Source: Planctomycetota bacterium (GTDB lineage: Bacteria; Planctomycetota; MHYJ01; WSZJ01). Taken from it: a DNA stretch of 39,295 nucleotides. Positions 7,730-16,668 of the stretch are shown here, piece by piece. Within the stretch, counting starts at the first letter, position 1. The number at the start of each line of letters is the position of its first letter. The notes under the pieces are model-generated. The model ran no database searches. It saw nothing but the letters and a program-made list of their open reading frames with translations, and was not told the origin of the DNA. The position numbers and the translations under genes are program-made. The DNA is taken from positions 1-39,295 of the forward strand of contig WSZJ01000031.1 of assembly GCA_009773755.1 (NCBI GenBank), written 5' to 3'.

Positions 7730-7888
7730 GCGTCGGACTCCCCGCGTCGCCCACATGAGGAACTGCGTCTCCCCCTGCGACTTCACTGCGTACCCGACCA
7801 GGACGATCACGTCCGGGTCGAAGAACCGGGTCGCGTAATCTTTGCCGCCGCACGCAGTAGTAGAGGATTCCTTAACAACCGAATCCGC
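7730..7888 (-). pseudogene. RhuM-family protein fragment A
   Basis: Reading the minus strand from about 7888 gives ADSVVKESSTTACGGKDY, then ATRFFDPDVIVLVGYAVKS, then QGETQFLMWAT, and similarity ends at about 7735. This matches the central part of RhuM (virulence RhuM) proteins, whose consensus is DSVV...TTA.DGK.Y....YNLD.II.VGYRV.S..GTQFR.WAT. There is no start codon or upstream domain and the normal C-terminal half is missing, replaced by the end of the toxin gene. RhuM genes are often found near restriction or TA loci; their function is not settled. This remnant is about 50 residues of a protein of about 300. Confidence 0.6.
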
Positions 7889-7960
7889 ATATCTCCGCCC
7901 GCGCTTGCGCGCTCACTTTGATAGAGTACTCGCCCACCCTGGCCCCGCAGGAGTCGTGAC

Positions 7961-9293
7961 ATGTCCGGAATCTGTCCGCCACGAGCTCGCCGATGGACGT
8001 GGCTGATCCTTGCGTGCGTACTGGCCGACCAGGGTGCGCCTCCGGCCGCCGAGGGGACCGCCGAAGTCGTCCGGAAGGTCCCGCTCGCCGAGGCCGAGAA
8101 GCGCCTGCGCGAGCACATTGCGACGATCGAGGCGCGCCAGAAGGACTTCGACGCGACGATCAGCGATCGCGCCGAGGAGCTGTTCAGGGCGGCCTTCCAG
8201 AAGCATGGCGCCAGCGGCGAACACCTTGCCAAGCGCCTCAAGTCGGCGCCCGACCTGGGTTGCCAATCTGTCCGGCAGAACTTCTACGCACCGTACCTCC
8301 TGGTCCTTCGCTCGTCGCTCAAGATCGTTCAGGACCGGGGTTTCGCCTCGGAGGAAGACCTCAAATACTACGATGAGCGAATGACCGACTGGCTGGAGAG
8401 CGAGCCGCGCATGCGTCGGCACCTGCTCGACCGGCTGGACCCGCGAACCGCTGGAGGACGAGAACTTTCGCCTCGGCGCGGAGCGCCGCAAGGAAGCATC
8501 ACGCCTCACCTTCATCACCGCCCGCTGGTACATCACCGGCTTCCGGGCCGTGGGCGACAAGCTCTTCGAGAAGGAACGGATCGAGAAAGCGGCGGCGCAG
8601 GGTGAGACGCTTCTGCCTCCCGACATCGCCGACAAGCGGCTCAATGCGCTCATGCTGAACATGAGCCTGAGCCTGGCAGAAATCCAGTGGTCCACGCAAT
8701 TCGTGACCTTCGTCGACCAGAACCGCGGCCGCTTCCACGACGAATACCAGACGTTTCAGCACTGGTACGAGCGCAAGGGCCATCGATTTGACGAAGAAGC
8801 GAGCCGCCTCGACCCCGCTCTTCAGGAACGGATCGACAACAACTTCGAGAAGTACCATTTCCTCGCCGTCTACAACTCCCTCAATGCCGTGCGCAAGGCG
8901 GGGGTGGCGCGCCTTCAGGACGTTGAGTATCTCGAGAAGGGCTTCGAGGCGTGGAAAGCGCCGGCCGGGAAGCTCAAGGCCGCCTGGTGGAAGATCAAGG
9001 CACTGCGCCGGGAGATCGCCGCGAAAGAGCGCGAGCTCGTGAAACTCGAGAAGAAATACACGGACCTTCTGGCTGCGGACCCGGAGCAGGCCGAGGCCTA
9101 CAACAAGAATGTGGTCGAACCGGCTCTCCGGAAGGCCGAGGACGAAGAAGGAAAGCTGAACGAGTCGATGGACGCGGAGTACGAGACGATGTTCGAGATC
9201 GGCTTCTACACGCGGGTCTTCCACGAAGCCGCAGGCAAAGGAGACTCTTCCGGCGGCGAATCCGACGGCGCGGATACCGACGAGGGGCCATAG
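7961..9293 (+). pseudogene. Secreted coiled-coil protein of unknown function, frameshifted
   Basis: An ATG at 7961 with an AGGAG Shine-Dalgarno opens a signal-peptide-bearing protein (WTWLILACVLADQG) rich in charged helices. At about 8441-8447 the frame must shift by one base: the first frame goes LDRLDP then turns to compositionally odd sequence, while the next frame continues EPLEDENFRLGAERRKEASRL through ITGFRAVGDKLFEKERI to the TAG at 9293. One missing base in the CCGCGAACCG stretch explains it. The joined product is about 444 aa, almost all alpha-helical, with a heptad-rich KIKALRREIAAKEREL-type coiled coil at about residues 345-385. It lies 17 bp before another secreted coiled-coil gene. 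The indel may be genuine or an assembly error. No family recognised. Confidence 0.65.
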
Positions 9294-9310
9294 GGAAACG
9301 GAGGAGGATC

Positions 9311-11782
9311 ATGAAGGAAGGACTTTTGTCCGTCGGGTCCTGGCTGCTCTGTGTGGGCCTGGCGGGGATGGCGTGGGCTGAAGGGCCCGCGGCGCCGAAG
9401 CCGGTCACTCTGGAGGAGCTGGCCGGGAAGGAAGGCGAGCAGGGCCGCAAGTGCGTTCTGGTCAAGCTTGGCGGAAAGGAGGTGCGGAAGGAGTACCGGA
9501 TCGTCCGCAAGGGCGGCAAGCTGATCCTGAAAGGCAAGCACGACTGGGAAGACGGACGGTACGACCCGGTCAGCGGGAAGCTCACCTTCGACAAGACGCC
9601 GGCGCTGGAGGAAATGCCTGAAGAGACGGGCGACGATCCGCCCCGGAAGATTCCGCCGTGGGCGCGCCTGCAGGTCGAAGGCTCGCTGAAGTGGAAGCTG
9701 GAGCTCACGGTGAAGTGGAAGCCGGCGGAGGAGACTGCGGTCGCGGGGGTTCTGGAAGGCAGCGCCGGGACGGGCGAGACGCCCGCGGAATACGGCCGCT
9801 TCGTCGTCGAAGGCAAGTGGTACCCGGGCCGCATCAAGTGGGAAACGAAGGACAACAAGGACCGTGCGTGGGTCCCGGAGGGCGAGGAGGGGAGGGGACG
9901 TCCCATTCCGGTCGAGTACCACGTCGTCCCCGACGACTACACCATCGCCGAGATGGAGCTGCGGCTGCTCGAAACGAGCGAAGCTCGCCGGACCCGGGAA
10001 GAGAAGCTCCGGGAGCTGAAGAAGTCCCTCGACGAGGCGCAGAAAGCGCTCGACGCCGCGCGCGCGGCGCTTCGGGAAAAGGAAGCGCGATTTGCACGGC
10101 TGCAGGACGGCGTCATAGATTCCGGCCAGGAGATCAGGCACCTCCAGGGGCTGGCCGAATCGGACGCCCGGACAGAATTGCCGGGTGTTGTTGCGGACCG
10201 CGATAAGGCCGGCGCGGAGCTGCTGGCCGCCATGAAAGACTGGAGCAAGACGGGTTTGCTGGAGCGCATTGCGAAGTTCAAGAAGAACAACGGTCTGGCC
10301 CCCGAGGCGTCCATCGAGAAAGTGCTGAACGCCATTCCGGCGGAGGGCGCGCTTGCGGTGGACATCCGGGCGCTCCAGGCGCGGGACAAGGAGTGGCGCG
10401 ACAAGCTGATCAGGGCGGAAGACGAGCTGGCGCGCTCCCAGGCGAAATTCGAGGAGAAGCGCGGCGTCGCCGACCTGGTCGGCAAGAGCGCGGAATCCGC
10501 CCGGAAGCTGGCCGAGTCGCGGCAGGAGGTTGACGAAGCGCAGGCCCTGGCGTCGGCCGCCGGCGATGCGGTCGAGAAGGCCTGGCAGGAGTGCTCGGAG
10601 GCCACGGCGGACCTGAAGACGCACAACGCCAAGGGGGAGCTGCGGATCATTGAGGCCCGGGCGGAGGCGAAGGGCAAGCCGGTCTACGGAACGAAGTTCG
10701 AGAAGATGAACGAGCTCTTCGAGCGCCTCGACCGGGAGATGGCGTGCCAGGAACGGCTCAAGGCCAAGCGGGTGGAGTTCGAGGGTTACCGCAAGAGCGC
10801 CCTCGCGGAGATGAGGGCGCAGATGCGGGCCGTCGAGGCCGCCCAGCCCGGGACCCTGTGGGGCGTACGTTATTCCGACTGGGCCCAGCTCGCCATCGAG
10901 TTTGCGACGGACCTGGCCGAAGTCGCTTACGGGTTCCGCAAGGGAGGACCGAGAGGCGTGGCCGTGGAGTTTGCGAAAAAGTGCTCCGAACGAGCCACGC
11001 AGTACGCGCTCACCGGAACGACGGCCGAATTCTATGACCCCTGGGAAAAGGCCGTCTTTCAGAAATTCCTGGAAGACAGTTGGCAGAGCGGCGTTGCCGC
11101 CATCGCCAAGGGGGGCGTGGATTCGGCCACAGCGCTGTCCGTCGGGGCGAGCGCCGAGAAATTCGGATGGGAGTCCCTCAGGCGCGCCGCCGAAGGCACG
11201 GATTACGACGAACTCGAGAAATCCTGGGATCGATACACCGTCTTCAAGAAGGCGTACGAGAAGACCAAACAGGAATTCGCCGACGAAGGTGTTCTCAAAG
11301 TGACCGCAAAGAACATCTCCAGGGAGTTCTTCAAGGACATCGCCAAGGAGGGAGCCAAGATGGCGGCGAGCGAGTTCTTCAATGGCGATCTGGTCGCCCG
11401 CTACATCATCGCGGAACGGCTTCGCCTCGGCGCCGTGCACGCCTGGCTCGATGCCGACAAGATTTTCAACCAGGGCGAAGAGACCTGGCTGGAATCGCTC
11501 AAGACCTGCGCGGAACTGCGCGAGAGGCTGCGCAAACGCGAAGGCTCCAAGGTCTTCGTGCAGGACAAGTTCAAGGACGGCGAAGAACTCAGCGTCGAGC
11601 TGATCCCCTCGCCGGATCCCGATCCCGCGGCGTCGACCCGGAAACTGAGGATCCGGGTCGGCGGGCACGAACTCGGCCGCCTCTCGCCGGCCGAGAAGTA
11701 TCTCTCCCGTGCCAAACTCGAGGACCTCGAGCACGACCGAAAGGGCGGCGTGAAGCTGCTCGTGGAATTCGACCCGGAGTAA
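9311..11782 (+). CDS. Large secreted coiled-coil protein of unknown function
   Basis: 823 aa. The ATG at 9311 follows a GGAGGA Shine-Dalgarno and begins a clear signal peptide (LLSVGSWLLCVGLAGMAWA). Residues about 25-215 contain repeated Lys/Glu-rich beta-type segments (KCVLVKLGGKEVRKEYRIV; VEGSLKWKLELTVKWKP). Residues about 215-500 are long coiled coils (REEKLRELKKSLDEAQKALD; then ARAALREKEARFARLQ). After that come AQLAIEFATDLAEVAYGF, a small-residue-rich helix, and further helices, and the last 60 residues return to short strands. No catalytic motif or known domain is recognised. It forms a two-gene unit with the frameshifted gene upstream. The architecture suggests a periplasmic or cell-envelope structural protein; that is inference. 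Confidence 0.75.
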   Translation: MKEGLLSVGSWLLCVGLAGMAWAEGPAAPKPVTLEELAGKEGEQGRKCVLVKLGGKEVRKEYRIVRKGGKLILKGKHDWEDGRYDPVSGKLTFDKTPALEEMPEETGDDPPRKIPPWARLQVEGSLKWKLELTVKWKPAEETAVAGVLEGSAGTGETPAEYGRFVVEGKWYPGRIKWETKDNKDRAWVPEGEEGRGRPIPVEYHVVPDDYTIAEMELRLLETSEARRTREEKLRELKKSLDEAQKALDAARAALREKEARFARLQDGVIDSGQEIRHLQGLAESDARTELPGVVADRDKAGAELLAAMKDWSKTGLLERIAKFKKNNGLAPEASIEKVLNAIPAEGALAVDIRALQARDKEWRDKLIRAEDELARSQAKFEEKRGVADLVGKSAESARKLAESRQEVDEAQALASAAGDAVEKAWQECSEATADLKTHNAKGELRIIEARAEAKGKPVYGTKFEKMNELFERLDREMACQERLKAKRVEFEGYRKSALAEMRAQMRAVEAAQPGTLWGVRYSDWAQLAIEFATDLAEVAYGFRKGGPRGVAVEFAKKCSERATQYALTGTTAEFYDPWEKAVFQKFLEDSWQSGVAAIAKGGVDSATALSVGASAEKFGWESLRRAAEGTDYDELEKSWDRYTVFKKAYEKTKQEFADEGVLKVTAKNISREFFKDIAKEGAKMAASEFFNGDLVARYIIAERLRLGAVHAWLDADKIFNQGEETWLESLKTCAELRERLRKREGSKVFVQDKFKDGEELSVELIPSPDPDPAASTRKLRIRVGGHELGRLSPAEKYLSRAKLEDLEHDRKGGVKLLVEFDPE

Positions 11783-11832
11783 TCCCGCGTTCCGGGCACC
11801 CGGATCGCGCCCCAGGGCCCCGGGGACTCTCC

Positions 11833-12417
11833 CTACTTTTTCCGCTTGCTCGTGATCTCCATCATCTTCACCTGGTCTTTCCCTTCCCCCGTGAACATCT
11901 CCATCAGGATTTCATCGGGGCCCTTCTCTGTCTGCACCCACCGCGTGTGAATCTGCGTGCCCTTCGTCGCCTCCGTCATCATCCCCTTGAACTCGATCGT
12001 CTTGCCCCCGTCCGCGCTCGTGCCCTCGAGGTACGTCGCGGCCGTGCCCATGTTGTCGATCGCGAAGATGCACCACTTCTTCGTCGTCCCGTCGTAGCCG
12101 ATCGTCGATTCGCCCGAGTACTTCGTCCCGCCCATGTCGCTGCTGGACGTTTGGCGGCTGAAGCGGCCTTCCATGACCATCTTGATTTCCGCCGAGCTGG
12201 TCATCTCGAACGGCTTTCCGCCGCGCTTCATCCAGATCTTGATGGTCTTGTCCCACGACCCCGACCACTTCGCCATCACCTCGTGCTCCGGCCCGGGTTC
12301 CGTGTCCGCGGGCACCTTGGGCTCCCCGCCGGCCGGTTTTCCGTCGTCGGACAGGAGGGGGCGAGCGGTCAGCAAGAGCGCGGCGGCTGCGAAGGACAGG
12401 ACCAGGAACTTCTTCAT
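11833..12417 (-). CDS. Secreted DUF1579 family protein
   Basis: 194 aa. Signal peptide at residues 1-24 (KKFLVLSFAAAALLLTARPL). The mature part fits DUF1579: a WSGSWDKTIKIWMKRGGKPF opening, then VMEGRFSRQ, SGESTIGYDGTTKKWCIFAI, DNMGTAATYLEGT and a DGGKTIEFKG strand. DUF1579 proteins are small beta-barrel (lipocalin-like) proteins of unknown ligand, common in secreted proteomes of environmental bacteria. The gene stands alone, convergent with the coiled-coil gene, and has a GGAG Shine-Dalgarno (AAAGGAGCCGAGTC before ATG). The intergenic region 12418-12527 presumably carries its promoter, but no clear boxes are visible. Confidence 0.85.
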   Translation of the reverse strand: MKKFLVLSFAAAALLLTARPLLSDDGKPAGGEPKVPADTEPGPEHEVMAKWSGSWDKTIKIWMKRGGKPFEMTSSAEIKMVMEGRFSRQTSSSDMGGTKYSGESTIGYDGTTKKWCIFAIDNMGTAATYLEGTSADGGKTIEFKGMMTEATKGTQIHTRWVQTEKGPDEILMEMFTGEGKDQVKMMEITSKRKK

Positions 12418-12527
12418 GACTCGGCTCCTTTGGGGGAAGTGCGGTTCGATACGGGCGAATCTACCTGCGTTGCCGGGTCATTCGCAATTCTCTCCGTCTC
12501 CGTGGGTTCCCTGGTTCGTGAGTACGC

Positions 12528-12704
12528 CTACATGAAAATCAAGTCGAACGAGGTGGCAAGGAAGGCGAAGAGGCTTGAGTTGCCCGGCGGGTTCTTCAAT
12601 CGCTCGTCGTACATGGAGAAGCCCTTCACCAGGTACTCGCTCAACCGCGCCGTGGCCCACTGGCGGAACTTAGTGCCGCGGGGACTGCGCACGTGGTACC
12701 CGAC
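12528..12704 (-). pseudogene. RhuM-family protein fragment B
   Basis: The minus strand from 12704 reads VGYHVRSPRGTKFRQWATAR, then LSEYLVKGFSMYDERLKNPPG, followed by unrelated residues and a TAG at 12528. This is the highly conserved core of RhuM proteins (VGYRV.S..GTQFR.WAT..L.EYLVKGF.L.DERLK). An in-frame TAG lies just upstream (about 12730) and the preceding residues do not match, so neither the N-terminal domain nor the rest of the C-terminus is present. It is a different portion from fragment A at 7730-7888, with the two overlapping only over the VGY...WAT block. They are therefore separate degraded copies or two pieces of one scattered gene. Confidence 0.6.
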
Positions 12705-12785
12705 GGCGGGGGAGTGGCGATCCTATGCCGGCGCGAGGCACCTCCCGGCCGGATTTGCGCCAGCCCAAGGCAATCTCGGCTTCCC

Positions 12786-14201
12786 TCACCGCTTGAAGGA
12801 CGCAGTCCGGCACGTGAGGGATCCCGCGGAAGAGACGAACACGCTGATTCTGTCCTCGAGCTCCAGGCAGGGAACGGGGCCGCGCTCCAGGTCGCCGAGT
12901 TCCGCCGGTACGCCGGCGCCGTCCGGCACGTAGTACGACGCGCGGCCCGTTCTCCCGACGAGGCAGACCATGAATCCTCGCTTCAGCCGCCGGATGATCG
13001 GCCTGGCTGTCGCTTTCTCCGCGGTGAGCCCCGCCTCCGCAATCGCGGTCGTTGCCCACGTCTCGGTGCCCACCGGCCATTCCTGCGCCCCTTCAGCGGT
13101 CGCCAGCTTACGCACCTGGAGGATCGCCTGCTTCTTGTCGACGTCCAGCCGGACGAGGGCCATCAGGCCCGCGCCGGACGCCATTCCCGGGTGTGCAAAC
13201 CCCGTCGGAGGAAGGCTTTCCTCGGTGTCCTTGGCGTAGTTCCACAGGACGGGTCCCTCCTTCGGATCGAGGAGAACGAGCCCGTCGCGGAAGTCGAAGC
13301 GATCGGCGTACCAGATGATGTTGCCCTCGGAGGTGCGCAGCTTTCGCCAGCCGCGCTCGACATCCAGCAAGCGCAGTCCGCTCTGGTTTGATGTCTTCGC
13401 GTTCTTGCCGGTCCCCGTCGTCATGACCTCCTTCCATAGCCACGCGACGTACGTCCCGGTCGAGTCCTCGATGAGGCGAATCGGCGTCGTCATGCCCTCG
13501 ACCGACGTCACGGGCTTCGGAAACAGCCACGTCTTGCCCGGCTTCCCCTTGTCGAGCGAAAAGACGCGGGCACCTGTCTTCAGGATCGCCACCGCGCCGG
13601 AGCGGGTCGGCTGCACGGAGCGGAACTCATTGTTCAGCTCCGGTTCCGGCGTCGTCCACGCCAGCTTCCCGTCGATCCCCACCTTGACGAGGACCGCCTT
13701 GCCATCCACCTTGCCGACGGCATAGAAAGCATCCGCCGCGATCCCGACCCCGTCGGGATTTCCCATGGTCGACTTCCAGTCGCAGATCTTCGCCAGGTCT
13801 GGTCCGAAGGCGCGGATTCCGTAGCCGTCCCAGCAGTTCAGGCGGTCGAAGCGGATGTGCGTCGTCCCGTTGCAGGGAGACGCTTCGACCTTCCCCGTCG
13901 TGAGGTCCAGGATGCCCTGGTCAAAGTGCAGGCGGTCGGACCCGAGAGGGTGCACGGCGCCGGGCATCTGGTTGTTCGGCTCTTTCCATCTCCACAGCTC
14001 CGTTCCCGTCGCAGGGTCCAGCGCGACGAGGAACCGGCCCACCTTGAAGTCCGAGAGAAGAAAGACGAGCCGCTTCTCGTCGGCGTGGACGAAGTCCCCA
14101 GGGAAGTCGATCTTCCACTCCTGGGCGCCCGAGGCACACGGGAAACGCGCGAAGATGGCGGCGGCGAAAAGCACGGCTGCGAAGGAGCGGTCTGCCTGCA
14201 T
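12786..14201 (-). CDS. Secreted PQQ-like beta-propeller protein
   Basis: 471 aa from the ATG at 14201, which has a GGAGG Shine-Dalgarno 8 nt upstream and a signal peptide (FAAVLFAAAIFARFPCASGA). The mature part is a chain of beta-blades like those in PQQ-binding-like/WD40-like propellers: LVALDPATGTELWRWKEP, DQGILDLTTGKVEAS, FYAVGKVDGKAVLVKVGID, GKLAWTTPEPEL, and SLDKGKPGKTWLFPKP. No dehydrogenase active-site motif is visible, so a binding or scaffold role in the periplasm is more likely than an enzyme. It is the downstream member of a minus-strand pair with the gene at 14292-15047, separated by 90 bp. Upstream in-frame starts exist but would mask the signal peptide. Confidence 0.75.
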   Translation of the reverse strand: MQADRSFAAVLFAAAIFARFPCASGAQEWKIDFPGDFVHADEKRLVFLLSDFKVGRFLVALDPATGTELWRWKEPNNQMPGAVHPLGSDRLHFDQGILDLTTGKVEASPCNGTTHIRFDRLNCWDGYGIRAFGPDLAKICDWKSTMGNPDGVGIAADAFYAVGKVDGKAVLVKVGIDGKLAWTTPEPELNNEFRSVQPTRSGAVAILKTGARVFSLDKGKPGKTWLFPKPVTSVEGMTTPIRLIEDSTGTYVAWLWKEVMTTGTGKNAKTSNQSGLRLLDVERGWRKLRTSEGNIIWYADRFDFRDGLVLLDPKEGPVLWNYAKDTEESLPPTGFAHPGMASGAGLMALVRLDVDKKQAILQVRKLATAEGAQEWPVGTETWATTAIAEAGLTAEKATARPIIRRLKRGFMVCLVGRTGRASYYVPDGAGVPAELGDLERGPVPCLELEDRISVFVSSAGSLTCRTASFKR

Positions 14202-14291
14202 GGACGACCTCCGGATCTGGACTTGAGGAAGACAATCCGCAGCCGCCCGGTTCGATCCGGACACTCCCTTACAACAGGACCGACGCCCGCG

Positions 14292-15047
14292 TTACTTCTT
14301 TGCCGGCGGCGTGAGCGCGAAAGGCATCGGGTTGCGCACGATCGCCTCCACCATTGCGGCCTGGGCTGACGGGACCTTGAAGGTGGCGTTTTTCAGGGGG
14401 ACCTGGCTTTTCTTCAGTTGGAACACCAACTGCGTCACGAAGCTCATGTCGTCGATCGTCAGGAAGAAACCAGAAAAGGAGGAGTGGCCCGCGTCGAAAT
14501 GCTTATCAATTTCGGCGACCAGGCACTTGGAGGCCTCGGGCGAGCACTCATAGGACCACTCTTTCTCGTCGCGGGTCTTGACCGTGACCTGGGCCCACGT
14601 CGCCAATGGCGTCTCGCAGCGGATCTTGAACTCGGTCATCGGCGAGAAGTTGTCCCGGACCGTCCGGAAGAACAGGTATCCCTTCGGCAGCTTTCCCGGC
14701 TTGCCATCCAGGGGCCAGACGACTGTTGCCTCTTCTTCGGGCGTCAACACGGGGGGAGGCCGGACACCGCCGGACTTGCCGGCGAACCGCGCCAGGACGG
14801 CGATTTTCGCGCTCACATCGTCCTTGATCTCGACGGTGGACGAAACTGCGACGCTTCCCGAATTGTCCTTCTGCACGGCGGTCGCCTTCAGCCCCTTCAG
14901 CTCGAGCGCGGCGAAGCGCCTGTTCAGCGCAGCTGCAGAGGCGTCCAGCTCGGCCTTTTTTGCTCCGGAAGGCGCTTCGAGGACGATCGGATCGCCGGCA
15001 TGCACCGCGAGCGCCGCAGAGAAGAAGAGCGCCAGGAGACACTTCAT
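14292..15047 (-). CDS. Secreted protein of unknown function
   Basis: 251 aa from the ATG at 15047, opening a signal peptide (KCLLALFFSAALAVHAGD). In-frame ATGs further upstream would precede this signal and are unlikely. Residues about 30-85 (LNRRFAALELKGLKATAVQ, then SVAVSSTVEIKD and a KIAVLARFAG helix) loosely recall the repeated alpha-beta unit of the SecD periplasmic P1 domain. The C-terminus ends with AMVEAIVRNPMPFALTP. That link is speculative. A C/C pair at WSYECSPEASKC may be disulfide-bonded in the periplasm. The 203-bp region to msrB is a divergent promoter region without recognisable boxes. Confidence 0.65.
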   Translation of the reverse strand: MKCLLALFFSAALAVHAGDPIVLEAPSGAKKAELDASAAALNRRFAALELKGLKATAVQKDNSGSVAVSSTVEIKDDVSAKIAVLARFAGKSGGVRPPPVLTPEEEATVVWPLDGKPGKLPKGYLFFRTVRDNFSPMTEFKIRCETPLATWAQVTVKTRDEKEWSYECSPEASKCLVAEIDKHFDAGHSSFSGFFLTIDDMSFVTQLVFQLKKSQVPLKNATFKVPSAQAAMVEAIVRNPMPFALTPPAKK

Positions 15048-15250
15048 GGCGGCGAATTGTACGGAATCAGGAAGACTTCCGTGCGGGCGATCAGTCGCCG
15101 ACCTCCGCAAAGTCGAAGATCGGCAATACGAGGCCTGACCCGCCGGATTGCTTCTCACGCTGAGATGCCTACCGCTCGTGAAAGACGACGCGCACTCCGA
15201 TCAACCCGGGCCGCGTATCATGAATCGGACGCCATCACTCGGAGGAGCCC

Positions 15251-15673
15251 ATGACTTCCCCGGAAGAGAACGAGAAGTCGCCGCTTCCGAAATCCGAAGC
15301 GGACTGGAAGGCGAAGCTGACGCCCGAGCAGTACCACGTGCTTCGCGAGAAGGGCACGGAACGCGCGTTCACCGGCGCCTACTGGAACTCCAACGAGCCC
15401 GGGATTTATCGCTGCGCGGGGTGCGGCGAAAAGCTCTTCACCTCGATGTCGAAGTTCCACTCCGGCTGCGGCTGGCCCAGCTTCACGGACCCGGCTGACA
15501 ACTCGGGCGTGGCGGAAGCGACGGACAGGACTCACGGGATGGTGCGTATGGAGGTGACCTGCTCGAAGTGCGGCGGGCACCTGGGCCACGTCTTCGACGA
15601 CGGTCCGGCGCCGACGCACAAGCGCTACTGCATCAACTCGGTCTCGATGGTGTTCCAGAAGGAGAAGAAGTAG
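15251..15673 (+). CDS. msrB: Peptide-methionine (R)-S-oxide reductase MsrB
   Basis: 140 aa, the standard size for a stand-alone MsrB. It reduces methionine-R-sulfoxide in proteins using thioredoxin. Zinc ligands are the two CxxC pairs, CAGC (Cys55, Cys58) and CSKC (Cys104, Cys107). The active-site block is [11 protein letters not shown] with Cys73 as a possible resolving residue. The catalytic Cys127 is in RYCINS, with the family motifs [12 protein letters not shown] and the conserved HxRYCxNS spacing. A GGAGGAG Shine-Dalgarno precedes the ATG. No signal peptide, so it is cytoplasmic. It is transcribed divergently from the secreted protein at 14292-15047 and ends before a bidirectional terminator. 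Confidence 0.95.
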   Translation: MTSPEENEKSPLPKSEADWKAKLTPEQYHVLREKGTERAFTGAYWNSNEPGIYRCAGCGEKLFTSMSKFHSGCGWPSFTDPADNSGVAEATDRTHGMVRMEVTCSKCGGHLGHVFDDGPAPTHKRYCINSVSMVFQKEKK

Positions 15674-15692
15674 CCAGCAGCCAGGAAACGCG

Positions 15693-15722
15693 AACGGCCC
15701 CGGTGTGAACCGAGGCCGTTTT
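15693..15722. terminator. Bidirectional intrinsic terminator between convergent genes
   Basis: A 12-bp stem (AACGGCCCCGGT with ACCGAGGCCGTT, one mismatch) closes a GTGA loop and runs into TTTT on the plus strand. It sits between the end of msrB (15673) and the end of the lipoprotein gene (15736), so it can end both transcripts, although the minus-strand U-run is weak. Confidence 0.75.
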
Positions 15723-15735
15723 ACGTTCGAGATCC

Positions 15736-16668
15736 CTAGTCGGCCGACGGACTCCCTTCCGCTTCCGACTCGTCCTCGCTGCGCGCCGCGCCGATTCCCG
15801 TGACGCGCCAGCCGTTCGTCGTCGGGGACAGGGTGAGCTTCAACTTCTTCGGCCTGCCGGCAGCGCCCAGGACCGCGGTGGCTTCGTGGTTGTCATTCAG
15901 CTCGACGCTTTCGATCGTCATGACCTGCCCCATGGCCTTCGATTCACCCTTCGTGAAGGACTCGCGGATCTCGGATTCCAGGCTCTTCCGGGCTTCCTTC
16001 TGCGCGTCCTCGTCGCCCGACCTAGCGGCGCGCCGGCCGAGGGCGTCCAGGTCCAGGCACGCCAGGAACTCTTCGACCTTTTCGTTCTTCAGCGTGCTTA
16101 CGAACTGCTCGACGGTCTTCCGGGCGGCCTCCTCGGTGAACTCCGTGGAACCGAGCACGTCGAGGGCGCGCGAGATCGCCGGAAGGGCGGTCTTCTCCTC
16201 CGCGGTCTGGAACGTGAAGTAGTAGACCCAGGTCTGGGTGGTGGTGCCCTGGATGGCGAGGACCGCGCCCATGTCCTTGCCGTTCTTCTTGAACGTGACG
16301 GCCATGACGGCTCCGTTGCCCTCCTTCGCGTACTTCACCCGGTCGCACTTGAAGTCTTCGAGGCCTTCCGAGAAGCCATCCTTGATGCCGACGACCCAGA
16401 AGCGGAACTCGTCCTCCCCGACAGGCTCGGTCTTGAACGCCGCCAGGGTGAGCGAGGAGTCGCCGAACGCGAACGCGCTGGTGTTCTCGTCCCCACCGGA
16501 GAGGATCGGGGCGGGCTTCCACTGGCTCTCGGCGTCGAACACGAGGCCTGAGGTGGAGTGAGTGAAGTGGTGGTGCCGCTCATCCTTCGAAGACCTGTTG
16601 GCGTCGTCGGCGCAGGCCAGGAGGGAACCGGTCAGGAACAGGGTTGCAGCAAGATTGAGGGTGCGCAT
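15736..16668 (-). CDS. Lipoprotein of unknown function
   Basis: 310 aa with a lipobox-like SLLAC at residues 15-19 after a short hydrophobic stretch, so the mature protein is probably a membrane-anchored lipoprotein starting at Cys19. A His-rich segment (RHHHFTHSTSG) follows at about residue 32. Residues about 40-180 form beta-rich sequence (SAFAFGDSSLTLAAF, then VMAVTFKKNGKDMGAVLAIQ and TWVYYFTFQT). Residues about 185-300 resemble an NTF2-like/SnoaL fold (ARKTVEQFVSTLKNEKVEEF, and a C-terminal TNGWRVTGIGAA strand). No known catalytic residues. A GGAGAAACG Shine-Dalgarno precedes the ATG. Divergent from the NTF2-like gene at 17190 across a 521-bp intergenic region. Confidence 0.7.
   Translation of the reverse strand: MRTLNLAATLFLTGSLLACADDANRSSKDERHHHFTHSTSGLVFDAESQWKPAPILSGGDENTSAFAFGDSSLTLAAFKTEPVGEDEFRFWVVGIKDGFSEGLEDFKCDRVKYAKEGNGAVMAVTFKKNGKDMGAVLAIQGTTTQTWVYYFTFQTAEEKTALPAISRALDVLGSTEFTEEAARKTVEQFVSTLKNEKVEEFLACLDLDALGRRAARSGDEDAQKEARKSLESEIRESFTKGESKAMGQVMTIESVELNDNHEATAVLGAAGRPKKLKLTLSPTTNGWRVTGIGAARSEDESEAEGSPSAD

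Noticed and set aside
9206..11734. 842-codon open frame on the minus strand
   Set aside because: Antisense shadow of the secreted coiled-coil gene at 9311-11782, which has a Shine-Dalgarno and signal peptide.
11783..11832. Terminator between convergent genes (CCGGGCACCCGG)
   Set aside because: The palindrome leaves too small a loop, the stem is short, and no T-run follows on either strand.
11080..12933. 617-codon open frame on the plus strand
   Set aside because: Out-of-frame shadow of the coiled-coil gene that continues antisense to DUF1579; Arg-rich composition and no domain.
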